A DNA stretch of 42,846 nt from Candidatus Giovannonibacteria bacterium (GTDB lineage: Bacteria; Patescibacteriota; Minisyncoccia; UBA11713; 2-01-FULL-45-33). The DNA is taken from assembly GCA_030699445.1 (NCBI GenBank), contig JAUYMO010000020.1:1-42846 (forward strand), written 5' to 3'. Positions 21,436-28,979 of this stretch are shown in pieces. Positions within the stretch are counted from its first letter, which is position 1. Each line of letters opens with the position of its first letter. Both the position numbers and the translations under genes were made by a program. A model generated the notes under the pieces. That model saw nothing but the letters and a program-made list of their open reading frames with translations, was not told where the DNA came from and did no database searches.

Positions 21436-21736
21436 TAAGAAAATTTGGTACCGGATATTTAAAGTTGTCGCTGTTTTGGTTTTTATTGGAGCATTTATCG
21501 CGCCATGGATAGTACACGAACCCAATATTTTGCTATTGATCGATAGTGCTGTCAACGCACTTATATGGTTGATATTACTTTTTATTATCCGAGCGGTGAT
21601 TTTGTATACAATATATGGAAAAAGAGAGACAACACCGGAAGAAAGAAAAAGAATATGGGAATGGATAATTTGGGGGACTGCCAGTTTGATACTAATAGTC
21701 GGCTTTTTATCCGTCGTTATTTATTTTGCTTTCTAA
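21410..21736 (+). CDS. Small membrane protein with three helices, 108 aa
   Basis: I recognise no family. Three membrane helices are predicted (about residues 16-36, 40-68 and 86-107), with a charged loop GKRETTPEERKRIWEW between the second and third. It overlaps the DUF5678-like gene. The TTPEER motif resembles a short cytoplasmic loop seen in other small CPR membrane proteins, but that is only an impression. Confidence 0.65.
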   Translation: MRPTTEELNKKIWYRIFKVVAVLVFIGAFIAPWIVHEPNILLLIDSAVNALIWLILLFIIRAVILYTIYGKRETTPEERKRIWEWIIWGTASLILIVGFLSVVIYFAF

Positions 21737-21833
21737 GCGATATTCACACAGTAGTTGAGGTGTATGCTATTATAAGAGTATAGTAAAATTGGTTTATATC
21801 TACGACAAACGACGTGTCTTTTTTGGTTTTGTC

Positions 21834-21862
21834 TTGACAAATGTTTAATAACGCTTTATATT
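21834..21862 (+). promoter_or_regulatory. Promoter of the Panacea-type TA pair
   Basis: TTGACA (21834-21839), a 17-nt spacer and TATATT (21857-21862). The ATG is 27 nt downstream and no Shine-Dalgarno is visible. Confidence 0.8.
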
Positions 21863-21888
21863 AAGAACATAAGAAAACATACAAACAA

Positions 21889-22425
21889 ATGAATATACCA
21901 CTCCCAAAATTGAAGGCCATCATACTCTATTTTTGCACTTACACCGACAGTAAGTTTCTTGGGAAAGTAAAGCTAATGAAGCTATTTTACTTTCTAGATT
22001 TTATGCATATAAAAAAATATGGCGCGCCAGTTACTTATGATCATTATGTGAATCTAGAACATGGGCCTATACCTTCCTCTATAAAAAACTTAATTGATAA
22101 TGCCTCCGATGACGTAGATAATTCTGTGTTATCTGACATAGTTTCATTTGAGACGCCGGAAGGAACTGGTATGTACCGCGTTATTCCCTCTAGAAAGTTT
22201 ACAGAGAAAGACGAAAAATATTTTTCACGCACAGAATTAGACATTCTAAACGCCGTTTGTAGGAGATTTGGTGATAAAAACACCAAATATATAGAAGACA
22301 TATCTCATGCAGAGGCACCATGGAAAGAAACAAAATTTTTGGAGGAAATTCCATACACACTTGCTACAAAGGACACTGATTGCTTGGTAAGCGAGGAAGA
22401 AATAAAATTATTACTTAGCCTTTAA
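21889..22425 (+). CDS. Panacea (DUF4065/SocA-like) domain protein, probable antitoxin
   Basis: This 178-aa protein matches the Panacea domain: KLGKVKLMKLFYFLDF-type start (FLGKVKLMKLFYFLDFMHIK), then YGAPVTYDHYVNLEHGPIPS with the conserved YxxxxxGP pattern, and the later LDILNAVCRRFGDKNTKYIE and SHAEAPWKET. Such proteins act as antitoxins for many unrelated toxins (PanAT systems) and in other settings as adaptors for proteolysis or phage functions. It is AT-rich, has its own promoter and lies between rplC and rplD. Confidence 0.85.
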   Translation: MNIPLPKLKAIILYFCTYTDSKFLGKVKLMKLFYFLDFMHIKKYGAPVTYDHYVNLEHGPIPSSIKNLIDNASDDVDNSVLSDIVSFETPEGTGMYRVIPSRKFTEKDEKYFSRTELDILNAVCRRFGDKNTKYIEDISHAEAPWKETKFLEEIPYTLATKDTDCLVSEEEIKLLLSL

Positions 22426-22433
22426 AAAACGTT

Positions 22434-22826
22434 ATGGCCGAAACCATTAAATTCGGTGACGTATTTAAATACAAAGAAAAAGAATACGTATACCTAGTAA
22501 AAACAGACGAAATACTTTACGTTGCCGCAATACTGAATAAAGAAGACACATCTAGGGTTAACACGCGATATGAGAATTTGGAGCGTAACGGCAAAATTGA
22601 TCAATATAAAGACCACCCACTTTATTGTTTTGTAATGTTAACGACAGAGGAATTTAAAGATAGAATGGCTAACTTTTATCGGCCCGGACATGACGAGAGC
22701 AACCTAAATTTTGGTGGCATATTATGTTCCTTAAATGTTAGAGATTTAAAGGATATAAAATCCGAAATATTAAAAGGGCCTGTACCCAAAGAGCTTCAGG
22801 AATTAGTAAAAAATATCAATATATAA
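22434..22826 (+). CDS. Probable partner toxin of the Panacea protein, 130 aa
   Basis: I do not recognise a specific family. The start (IKFGDVFKYKEKEYVYLVKT, then DEILYVAAILNKED) resembles the SH3-like barrel opening of PemK/MazF-type proteins (GDI..., then a VAI strand), but the usual MazF residues cannot be assigned. It continues with CFVMLTTEEFKDRMANFY and ends helical. Position 8 nt after the Panacea gene and before a terminator makes it the likely toxin. Confidence 0.6.
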   Translation: MAETIKFGDVFKYKEKEYVYLVKTDEILYVAAILNKEDTSRVNTRYENLERNGKIDQYKDHPLYCFVMLTTEEFKDRMANFYRPGHDESNLNFGGILCSLNVRDLKDIKSEILKGPVPKELQELVKNINI

Positions 22827-22835
22827 GCTATGTCC

Positions 22836-22857
22836 AGCCCCCTTGCGGGGGGTTTTT
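22836..22857 (+). terminator. Terminator after the Panacea TA pair
   Basis: CCCCC (22838-22842), loop TTGC, GGGGG (22847-22851), then GTTTTT. A near-identical hairpin recurs at 23238-23257. Confidence 0.85.
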
Positions 22858-22862
22858 GATGA

Positions 22863-22871
22863 TGATATTAT
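22863..22871 (+). promoter_or_regulatory. Extended -10 of the first hicBA, leaderless type
   Basis: TGATATTAT ends 7 nt before the hicB ATG at 22879, just after the terminator. Confidence 0.55.
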
Positions 22872-22878
22872 TAAATTG

Positions 22879-23061
22879 ATGGCAAAAAAGAAAATTAAAA
22901 AAGACATACTTACTTTTAACGCTGTTTTTTCCGAAGAAGACGCTGGCGGATATAGTGTGAGCGTACCGGCTTTGCCGGGATGTTTTTCGCAGGGGGATGA
23001 TTTTGAGGAGGCGGCGAAGAATATCGCAGAAGCAATTGAACTTTATAAGGTAGCCACATGA
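22879..23061 (+). CDS. hicB: HicB-family antitoxin (first hicBA)
   Basis: The 60-aa product has the HicB partial RNase-H fold: [20 protein letters not shown], the core [20 protein letters not shown] and EAIELYKVA. There is no added DNA-binding domain, so autoregulation would need another protein. The ATG at 22879 (MAKKKIKKD) is preferred because of the upstream -10. It overlaps the HicA-like frame by 4 bp (ATGA). Confidence 0.85.
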   Translation: MAKKKIKKDILTFNAVFSEEDAGGYSVSVPALPGCFSQGDDFEEAAKNIAEAIELYKVAT

Positions 23062-23198
23062 AATTTATTCGTATGGGTTCTGAGGGCGCAAAAGAATCCA
23101 TTGTTGTTCCAAATCACAAAGTTTTAAAGAAAGGAATGTTGCATGATATTTTAAAAAAGCTCGGACTTAATATTGAAAAATTTAAAGAGCTTGGTTGA
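23058..23198 (+). pseudogene. hicA: Truncated HicA-like toxin, 46 aa
   Basis: The product keeps the C-terminal half of HicA ([20 protein letters not shown], then [13 protein letters not shown]) but lacks the N-terminal helix. The GSH catalytic motif is GSEG. A usual HicA is about 60-80 aa; the intact copy at 34657-34866 has both features. It is coupled to hicB by an ATGA overlap. It is probably an inactive toxin whose antitoxin is retained. Confidence 0.75.
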
Positions 23199-23234
23199 GG
23201 CGAGAGGATAAATAGCTATATTTTGAAGCTCAAA

Positions 23235-23257
23235 AGCCACCCTTGCGGGGGGTTTTT
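23235..23257 (+). terminator. Terminator after the first hicBA
   Basis: GCCACCC, loop TTGC, GGGGGG and TTTTT form a hairpin closely related to the one at 22836-22857, with one A-G mismatch. Confidence 0.7.
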
Positions 23258-23345
23258 GGTTGTGCTAATATCTAAATCACTTGTGGGAAGAGAACCAAAA
23301 TACGGTTTAGGAGGATAAAAAGGCGCAAAATCCCGGGTTTTTAAC

Positions 23346-23430
23346 CGAGGAGGTTCTGCCTCCTTGTTTTTCGTTGCTTTAGCAACGATCCCGCCATCGG
23401 CGGGATGAAAGCTAAAGCTTTCATATGAAA
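23346..23430 (+). promoter_or_regulatory. Structured rplD leader: four consecutive hairpins
   Basis: The first hairpin is AGGAGG-TTCTG-CCTCCT (23348-23364) followed by TGTTTTT, like a terminator. Then come CGTTGC-TTTA-GCAACG (23372-23387), ATCCCGCC-ATC-GGCGGGAT (23388-23406) and ATGAAAGCT-AA-AGCTTTCAT (23405-23424) with no gaps. The start codon lies in a further palindrome TTTCATATGAAA. A -10-like TGCTAATAT lies upstream at about 23262. Feedback control of rplD is inferred. Confidence 0.7.
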
Positions 23431-24075
23431 ATAACAACTTATAACACAAAAGGAGAAAAGGCGGGAACTGCGGAATTGCCGGAGGGGATTTTTGGGGTGG
23501 CTTGGAAACCGGCGTTGGTAAAACAGGTTTTTGACGGGGAAATGGCCAACAAGCGCCGCCCCTGGGCGCATACCAAAACCAGAGGCGAGGTAAGGGGAGG
23601 CGGCAGAAAGCCGTGGCGGCAAAAAGGGACGGGACGAGCGCGCCATGGGTCAACACGCTCTCCTTTGTGGGTTGGCGGTGGAGTCGCCCATGGGCCGAGA
23701 AACGAAAGGGATTACAGCGTAAAAATAAATAAAAAAATGAGGCGGGGAGCGCTGATTTCTTTGCTTTCCAGAAAATTAAAAGAAAAAGAAATTATTTTGA
23801 TTGATAATTTTGAAATGGCTAAACCCAAAACAAAAGAAGCTTTTAATATTTTTAAAAATTTAAGGACAGCAGGAGATATTTATAATTTGGGAGTAAAAGG
23901 CGGGAAAGCGCTTTTGGCTTTAGTGAAAGGCGACGCCAAAAAAGCGGTCCATAATCTGCCTTTCGTGAATTTTATAGAGCCGAGAAATTTGAATGTTTCG
24001 GCGCTTTTAAAAAATAAATATTTAATTTTGGATAAGGCCAGCATTAAAGAATTAGAAAAAACTTATGCCGTTTAA
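23425..24075 (+). CDS. rplD: 50S ribosomal protein L4
   Basis: L4 lines the exit tunnel and, in other bacteria, represses its own operon. The 216-aa product shows the long loop with RRPWAHTKTRGEVRGGGRKP, WRQKGTGRARHGSTRSPLWV and GGVAHGPRNERDYSVKINKK. It is the first gene after the accessory block, and its start codon is held in a hairpin. It overlaps rplW by 11 bp. Confidence 0.95.
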   Translation: MKITTYNTKGEKAGTAELPEGIFGVAWKPALVKQVFDGEMANKRRPWAHTKTRGEVRGGGRKPWRQKGTGRARHGSTRSPLWVGGGVAHGPRNERDYSVKINKKMRRGALISLLSRKLKEKEIILIDNFEMAKPKTKEAFNIFKNLRTAGDIYNLGVKGGKALLALVKGDAKKAVHNLPFVNFIEPRNLNVSALLKNKYLILDKASIKELEKTYAV

Positions 24076-24529
24076 TTTATCGCAAATATTCGGAGGATGG
24101 AGGAGGAAAGAAAGCAAAGGGCGCAGCAAGGCCCGAGGCACAGCGGATGAAATTTCTAGGCGTGGGCGCGCGCCCGAAGCCGCGAAAGCGGCTGAGGGCA
24201 GGGTTAAGGAAATTTCAGATGCTACGCCTCGGGTCGCTTCCGTCAAAAATAAAAGCGAATTGGCGTGGAAATTAATTATCGCGCCGCATATTTCCGAAAA
24301 ATCAACTATGCTCGGCGATGGCAGGTATGTTTTTAAAGTCTCCGGCTCCGCCAACAAGCCTTCCCTTAGGCAGGCCATAGAAGGCAGGTATGGCGTCGCG
24401 GTTCAGTCTATCAACATTCTCGCGGCAAGAAATAAAAAACGGAGACGAGGCGTGATTTTGGGAATTAAGCCGGGATTTAAAAAAGCAATTGTGGCGTTAA
24501 AAGCAGGGCAAACTATTTCTGAATTTTAA
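24065..24529 (+). CDS. rplW: 50S ribosomal protein L23 with long N-terminal extension
   Basis: L23 forms the docking site for nascent-chain factors at the tunnel exit. The family core starts at about residue 70 (ELAWKLIIAPHISEKSTMLG) and continues with YVFKVSGSANKPSLRQAIEG and a typical basic loop. The first 65 residues are an unusual Arg/Ala/Gly-rich extension encoded largely by a structured inverted-repeat insertion (24132-24233). With it the protein is 154 aa instead of about 95-100. An alternative start near 24260 would remove the extension but has no better signal. Confidence 0.92.
   Translation: MPFNLSQIFGGWRRKESKGRSKARGTADEISRRGRAPEAAKAAEGRVKEISDATPRVASVKNKSELAWKLIIAPHISEKSTMLGDGRYVFKVSGSANKPSLRQAIEGRYGVAVQSINILAARNKKRRRGVILGIKPGFKKAIVALKAGQTISEF
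24132..24233 (+). repeat. Structured inverted-repeat insertion in rplW
   Basis: Outer arms 24132-24156 and 24209-24233 pair at both ends (CCCGAGGC with GCCTCGGG; TGAAATTTC with GAAATTTCA-type partner). Inside are the palindrome GGGCGCGCGCCC (24164-24175) and a perfect hairpin AGCCGC-GAAA-GCGGCT (24178-24193) with a GNRA tetraloop. The 102-nt length keeps the frame. Confidence 0.8.
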
Positions 24530-24532
24530 TTT

Positions 24533-25363
24533 ATGAAAACTTTCGCTCCAACATCTCCATCCAGAAGGCAAATGACCGGAATAAATTACAGGGAGTTTTT
24601 GACGCGCCATGAGCCCGAAAAATCTTTGGTCTTTGGAAAGCATCGAGCAGTCGGCAGAAATAATTTAGGCCGCATTACCACGCGCCACAAGGGAGGCGGA
24701 GCAAAACGGCTTTTGCGCATCGTTGATTTTCTATTTGATAAAAAAGATATTCCCGGGCGCGTGGAATCGGTTGAATACGACCCAAACCGCACGGCTTTTA
24801 TCGGGCTGGTTGTTTATAAAGACGGCGAGAAGCGCTACATGGTTTTGCCGAAAGATGTCCGCCCCGGGCGCGAAATTTTAATATCCGAAAAAGCCCCAAT
24901 CATAGCCGGCAACCGCTTGCCGTTGGGCGCTTTGCCGCCTGGCACTTTGGTTTACAACATTGCTCTTGCTCCGGAAGGTAAAGCCGCTTTAGTGCGTTCA
25001 GCCGGAAGTTTCGCGGAGGTAGTGGCGCATGACGGCGGATATGCCACAATAAAACTTCCTTCGGGAGAGGTCAGAAAAATAAAAGACAACGCCTGGGCTT
25101 CCGTTGGCCAGGTTTCAAATGAAGAAAATAATCTTGTGGTAATCGGCAAAGCCGGCCGGTCGCGCCTGATGGGCATCCGGCCTACGGTTCGCGGTTCAGC
25201 GATGAATCCGGTGGACCATCCTTACGGAGGCGGCGAAGGGCGCACCATGCGCGGGACAAGGCGCCCGAAAAACAAATGGGGCAAGGGAACCCGGGGCGTT
25301 AAAACCAGAAACCGCAATAAATATTCTTCCCAATTTATAATTAGCCGGAGAACCAAAAATTAA
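24533..25363 (+). CDS. rplB: 50S ribosomal protein L2
   Basis: L2 contacts domain IV of 23S rRNA and supports peptidyl transferase function. The 276-aa product has NLGRITTRHKGGGAKRLLRI, LPLGALPPGTLVYNIAL, GKAGRSRLMGIRPTVRGSAM and the signature NPVDHPYGGGEGRT. The second histidine of the usual DHPHGGG is Tyr (codon 25223-25225). Otherwise the length and the basic C-terminus are normal. Confidence 0.96.
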   Translation: MKTFAPTSPSRRQMTGINYREFLTRHEPEKSLVFGKHRAVGRNNLGRITTRHKGGGAKRLLRIVDFLFDKKDIPGRVESVEYDPNRTAFIGLVVYKDGEKRYMVLPKDVRPGREILISEKAPIIAGNRLPLGALPPGTLVYNIALAPEGKAALVRSAGSFAEVVAHDGGYATIKLPSGEVRKIKDNAWASVGQVSNEENNLVVIGKAGRSRLMGIRPTVRGSAMNPVDHPYGGGEGRTMRGTRRPKNKWGKGTRGVKTRNRNKYSSQFIISRRTKN

Positions 25364-25372
25364 TTTAAAATT

Positions 25373-25723
25373 ATGTCGCGAAGCTTAAAAAAAGGCCCGT
25401 ATACAGACCCAAAATTGCTCAAGAAATTAAGCAAGTTTAAATCCGGCGGGCGGGATATAATCAAAACCTGGTCCCGGAGGTCGCAAATCGCTCCGGAGAT
25501 GATAGGATACACTTTCGGGGTGCATAACGGCAAGGATTTTATTACGGTAAATATCTCCGAAGAAATGGTCGGGCACCGCTTGGGCGAATTTTCGCCTACG
25601 CGAAAATTCGTGAAGCACGGCGGGAAAATGCAGAAAGAACTGGAAATGCAGGCCAAGGAAGCAGAAAAAACCAAAGCTGCCGCTTCAACCGCGCCAGCAT
25701 CAGCGGCTCCGGCTAAAAAATAA
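25373..25723 (+). CDS. rpsS: 30S ribosomal protein S19
   Basis: S19 sits in the head of the small subunit. The 116-aa product starts [18 protein letters not shown] and has [20 protein letters not shown] and [16 protein letters not shown]. The last 30 residues form a Lys/Glu helix followed by an Ala/Pro/Thr-rich tail ([15 protein letters not shown]) absent from ordinary S19. Confidence 0.95.
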   Translation: MSRSLKKGPYTDPKLLKKLSKFKSGGRDIIKTWSRRSQIAPEMIGYTFGVHNGKDFITVNISEEMVGHRLGEFSPTRKFVKHGGKMQKELEMQAKEAEKTKAAASTAPASAAPAKK

Positions 25724-25728
25724 AAATT

Positions 25729-26064
25729 ATGAAAGAAATAAAAGCACATTTGAGATATTTGAGAATGGCGCCGAGAAAAGTAAGATTGGCGGCCGATTTA
25801 ATTCGCGGAAAATCGGCGGAAGAAGCCGAGGCGGCTTTGGGATTTTTAGCGCGCCGGTCCGCCGAGCCCCTAAAAAAACTTCTTCATTCCGCGGTCGCCA
25901 ACGCCAAACATAATTTTAATATTGAAAAAGAAAATCTGTTTGTGAAAAGCATCAGTGTTGACAAAGGGCCGACTTTAAAACGCTTTATGCCGCGCGCGAG
26001 AGGAGTAGCTTCGCCGATCAGGAAGCATTCCAGCCACATTACAATTATACTTTTAGGAAAATAA
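25729..26064 (+). CDS. rplV: 50S ribosomal protein L22
   Basis: L22 reaches into the exit tunnel with a beta-hairpin. The 111-aa product starts with LRYLRMAPRKVRLAADLIRG, has KLLHSAVANAKHNFNIEKEN, and ends with the hairpin and RPRARG-type PRARGVASPIRKHSSHITII. The length is normal and it sits between rpsS and rpsC as usual. Confidence 0.95.
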   Translation: MKEIKAHLRYLRMAPRKVRLAADLIRGKSAEEAEAALGFLARRSAEPLKKLLHSAVANAKHNFNIEKENLFVKSISVDKGPTLKRFMPRARGVASPIRKHSSHITIILLGK

Positions 26065-26065
26065 C

Positions 26066-26758
26066 ATGACGCACACATCACATCCATATTCAATGAGGTT
26101 GGGAATCATCAGGCCGTGGAAATCGCGCTGGTTTTCCGTTAAGGATTACCAAAAATTCCTGAAAGAAGATGTTTTATTGAGGGAGCATCTTGAAAAAAAA
26201 CTTAAAGGCATGCTGGTAGACGCGATTGATATTGAAAGATCCCCATCAACGCTGAATGTAATCATAAAAACGGCGAGGCCCGGGCTTTTGATCGGCCGAG
26301 GGGGCGAGGGCGTGGAAAAATTAAAAAAAGAAGTGGAGATATTTTTGAAAAAATTAAGAAAAACATCCGTAAAAAAAACAAGCCTTAAGCTCACGGTTGA
26401 AGAAATAAAATCTCCCGAACAGCACGCGAGAGTGATGGCTGAAACAATAGCGCAGGATTTGGAAAAACGCCTGCCTTTCAGAAGGGTTCTCAAACACACC
26501 ATGAGCAAAATAATGTCATCCAAAGGCGTTAAGGGCGTAAAAATCACGCTTTCGGGCAGATTGGACGGCGCGGAAATGGCGCGCTACGAATGGCTGAAAG
26601 AGGGTCAGGTTCCACTGCAGACGCTGCGCGCTGATATTGATTTTGCCAGAGGCCGGGCGCATTTGCCTTACGGTGACTTGGGAATAAAGGTCTGGATTTA
26701 CAAGGGAGAAATTTTTAACAAAGAAAAAGATGTTGTTACCCAAAAGAGTAAAATTTAG
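26066..26758 (+). CDS. rpsC: 30S ribosomal protein S3
   Basis: S3 forms part of the mRNA entry channel. The 230-aa product has the [16 protein letters not shown] start region, a KH domain with [20 protein letters not shown], and the C-terminal [20 protein letters not shown] and [14 protein letters not shown] few residues precede the usual start; the internal ATG at 26093 (MRLGIIRPW) is an alternative. It overlaps rplP by 29 bp. Confidence 0.95.
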   Translation: MTHTSHPYSMRLGIIRPWKSRWFSVKDYQKFLKEDVLLREHLEKKLKGMLVDAIDIERSPSTLNVIIKTARPGLLIGRGGEGVEKLKKEVEIFLKKLRKTSVKKTSLKLTVEEIKSPEQHARVMAETIAQDLEKRLPFRRVLKHTMSKIMSSKGVKGVKITLSGRLDGAEMARYEWLKEGQVPLQTLRADIDFARGRAHLPYGDLGIKVWIYKGEIFNKEKDVVTQKSKI

Positions 26759-27140
26759 GAAGTGGCAGAGATTGGCGACCAAAAGAAACCTCAAAGAAAC
26801 CAGAGGCGTGTCTTTGGCTTTCGGCTCATTCGGCCTCAAAGCTGAAGAAGCCCTTTGGGTAAAATCAAAACAATTAGAAGCCGCCAGAAAAGCCATGACC
26901 AATTATATCCAAAGAGGCGGAAAAATTTGGATTCGCATTTTTCCGGACAAGCCGATTACCCAAAAACCGCCGGAGGTGACCATGGGCTCCGGAAAAGGCG
27001 ACGTGGCCGGATATGTTTTTCCGGTGCTTCCGGGAAGAATAATTTTTGAAATGGACGGCGTGACCAAAGAAGTCGCCAAAGAGGCTTTAAGGCGCGCCGG
27101 AGCAAAACTCCCGATTAGAACTAAATTTGTTTCAAGATAA
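26730..27140 (+). CDS. rplP: 50S ribosomal protein L16
   Basis: L16 helps accommodate the A-site tRNA. The 136-aa product starts [20 protein letters not shown] and has [31 protein letters not shown]-type [13 protein letters not shown] and [20 protein letters not shown]. The start within the rpsC coding region is supported by the canonical MLLPKR beginning. Confidence 0.95.
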   Translation: MLLPKRVKFRKWQRLATKRNLKETRGVSLAFGSFGLKAEEALWVKSKQLEAARKAMTNYIQRGGKIWIRIFPDKPITQKPPEVTMGSGKGDVAGYVFPVLPGRIIFEMDGVTKEVAKEALRRAGAKLPIRTKFVSR

Positions 27141-27144
27141 TTTT

Positions 27145-27339
27145 ATGGCAAAAATTAAAATAAAAGATTTAAAAAATAAAGGCGGGGCGGAGTTGGCGGA
27201 GCTTTTATCCGAAGAGCGTGAAAAATTGCTTACGCTTAAAATGCGCGCGGGAGAATCCAAGATAAAAAACGTGAAAGAAACCAAAGAAATCAGAAAAAAT
27301 ATCGCCCGCATGCTTACAATTCTAAAAATAAATAAATAA
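27145..27339 (+). CDS. rpmC: 50S ribosomal protein L29
   Basis: L29 is a small helical protein next to L23 at the tunnel exit. The 64-aa product starts MAKIKIKDLKNKGGAELAEL and has LLTLKMRAGESKIKNVKETK and EIRKNIARMLTIL. The ATG at 27145 is preferred over an in-frame upstream ATG inside rplP. It is followed by rpsQ after one base. Confidence 0.93.
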   Translation: MAKIKIKDLKNKGGAELAELLSEEREKLLTLKMRAGESKIKNVKETKEIRKNIARMLTILKINK

Positions 27340-27340
27340 T

Positions 27341-27568
27341 ATGGCGCAAGAATTAAAAGGGAAAATAGTTTCAAATAAAATGGCCAAAACCGCGGTCGTG
27401 GAAGTTTCGCGCCTGAAAAAGCACCGCCTCTACGGCAAATTTATGAAAATTTCCAAAAAATACAAGGCGCACACGGAAGAGCAAATTCCGGAAGGAACCA
27501 CGGTTATCATAAAATCCGCCAAGCCGATTTCCAAAGATAAAAAGTGGAAGATAATTAAAATTTTATGA
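27341..27568 (+). CDS. rpsQ: 30S ribosomal protein S17
   Basis: S17 is an OB-fold primary binder of 16S rRNA. The 75-aa product has [40 protein letters not shown] and [14 protein letters not shown]. The length is on the short side but complete. It overlaps rplN by 4 bp (ATGA). Confidence 0.94.
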   Translation: MAQELKGKIVSNKMAKTAVVEVSRLKKHRLYGKFMKISKKYKAHTEEQIPEGTTVIIKSAKPISKDKKWKIIKIL

Positions 27569-27930
27569 TTCAACACCGCACCATGCTCAATGTGGCAGAC
27601 AATTCCGGGGCGAAACTCGTCCAGTGTATTAAGGTTTTGGGAGGAACCCGCCGCAGATACGCAGGCATCGGGGATATTGTTGTTGTCACGGTAAAAATCG
27701 CTGAACCCAGAAAACAGGTTAAAAGAAAAGAGGTGCATAAGGCCTTGGTTGTCAGGCAAAAAAACGCGCTAAGGCGCCCGGACGGGTCTTATATCCGATT
27801 TGACGACAACGCTGTGGTTATTTTGGACGGCAAGGAGCCGAAAGGCGGAAGGATTTTCGGGCCGATTCCCAGAGAAATCAAAGAAAAAGGTTTTAATAAA
27901 ATAGTTTCGCTCGCGGAAGAAATTGTATAA
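27565..27930 (+). CDS. rplN: 50S ribosomal protein L14
   Basis: L14 binds 23S rRNA at the subunit interface. The 121-aa product starts [20 protein letters not shown] and has the signature [25 protein letters not shown]-type [20 protein letters not shown] and [20 protein letters not shown]. It is the usual length and is coupled to rpsQ. Confidence 0.96.
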   Translation: MIQHRTMLNVADNSGAKLVQCIKVLGGTRRRYAGIGDIVVVTVKIAEPRKQVKRKEVHKALVVRQKNALRRPDGSYIRFDDNAVVILDGKEPKGGRIFGPIPREIKEKGFNKIVSLAEEIV

Positions 27931-27934
27931 ATAT

Positions 27935-28240
27935 ATGAAAATAAAAAAAGGCGATAATATAATAATAATTTCCGGAAAAGACCGCGGCAAGCAGGGCAAG
28001 GTTCTTAAAGTTTTTCCAAAAAGCGAAAAAATATTGGTGGAAGGCGTGTCCCTTAGAAAAAAACATCAGCGCCCGAGAAAGCAGGGCCAAAAAGGCGAAG
28101 TGGTTACTTTGCCGACGCTGTTTCATGCTTCCAACGCAATGCTTTTTTGCAAAAACTGCGGAAAAGGTTCGCGCGTTGGGTATAAATTTTCCGGAGATAT
28201 TAAAACCAGAATTTGTAAAAAATGTAAAAACGAAATTTAA
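27935..28240 (+). CDS. rplX: 50S ribosomal protein L24, zinc-binding form
   Basis: L24 starts assembly of the large subunit. The 101-aa product begins MKIKKGDNIIIISGKDRGKQ with its KOW motif. It ends with a ribbon-like segment carrying FCKNCGKGSRVGYKF and RICKKCKNEI; the two CxxC pairs suggest zinc binding. The ATG at 27935 is preferred to 27923, which lies in rplN. Confidence 0.93.
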   Translation: MKIKKGDNIIIISGKDRGKQGKVLKVFPKSEKILVEGVSLRKKHQRPRKQGQKGEVVTLPTLFHASNAMLFCKNCGKGSRVGYKFSGDIKTRICKKCKNEI

Positions 28241-28245
28241 ATTTT

Positions 28246-28785
28246 ATGCAATCAATTAAAGAAAAATATAAGGAAGCAGTGCCAAAAATAATGAAAGAAT
28301 TCGGATTTAAATCGCCGATGGCTGTTCCGCGTGTCTTGAAAGTCGTGGTGAACGTCGGCACGGGCAGGATGCGCGATAAAAAAGAAGCCGTGGAAACCGT
28401 GGAAAAACATCTAGCGCTGATTACCGGCCAAAAGGTTTCTCCTCGCCCGGCGCGGGTCGCCATTGCTTCCTATAAAACCAGGGAAGGCATGATTATCGGA
28501 TACAAGGTAACTTTACGCGGAGAGAGAATGTATGATTTTCTGGACCGCTTGGTTAACTTTGCTATTCCAAGAACCAGGGATTTCCGCGGGATTCCGTTAA
28601 AATCGCTGGACCAGGGAGGCAATTTGACAGTGGGCATAAAAGAGCATATTATATTTCCTGAAATGATCGGCGAAGACGTAAGGAATATTTTCGGGCTGGA
28701 GGCGACAATTGTGACCAGCGCGAAAAAAAGAGAAGAGGCTTTGGCGCTTTTTAAATTATTGGGTGTGCCTTTTGAGAAAAAATAA
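28246..28785 (+). CDS. rplE: 50S ribosomal protein L5
   Basis: L5 binds 5S rRNA in the central protuberance. The 179-aa product has [60 protein letters not shown] and [20 protein letters not shown] with the family ending. The length is normal. S14 follows after one base. Confidence 0.95.
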   Translation: MQSIKEKYKEAVPKIMKEFGFKSPMAVPRVLKVVVNVGTGRMRDKKEAVETVEKHLALITGQKVSPRPARVAIASYKTREGMIIGYKVTLRGERMYDFLDRLVNFAIPRTRDFRGIPLKSLDQGGNLTVGIKEHIIFPEMIGEDVRNIFGLEATIVTSAKKREEALALFKLLGVPFEKK

Positions 28786-28786
28786 A

Positions 28787-28972
28787 ATGGCCAAAACTTC
28801 AACATACGTAAGGTCGCTAAAACCGCCGAAATTCAAAAGCCGGGTGGTCAGGCGCTGTTTCAGATGCTGGAGAAAGCGCGGATATATGCGCGATTTTGAC
28901 CTTTGCCGGATTTGTTTCAGAGAATTGGCCAACGACGGATTAATTCCAGGCATTAAAAAAAGCAGCTGGTAA
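28787..28972 (+). CDS. rpsZ: 30S ribosomal protein S14, zinc type
   Basis: This 61-aa product is the short zinc form (S14 type Z): [20 protein letters not shown] carries both CxxC pairs, followed by [18 protein letters not shown]. The ATG at 28787 gives the usual MAKTS start. It lies between rplE and rpsH as expected. Confidence 0.95.
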   Translation: MAKTSTYVRSLKPPKFKSRVVRRCFRCWRKRGYMRDFDLCRICFRELANDGLIPGIKKSSW

Positions 28973-28979
28973 AAAAAAT

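Noticed and set aside
23216-23656. A 146-aa minus-strand frame over the rplD leader and start
   Set aside because: It is proline-rich, overlaps the L4 coding start and the structured leader, and has no recognisable signals.
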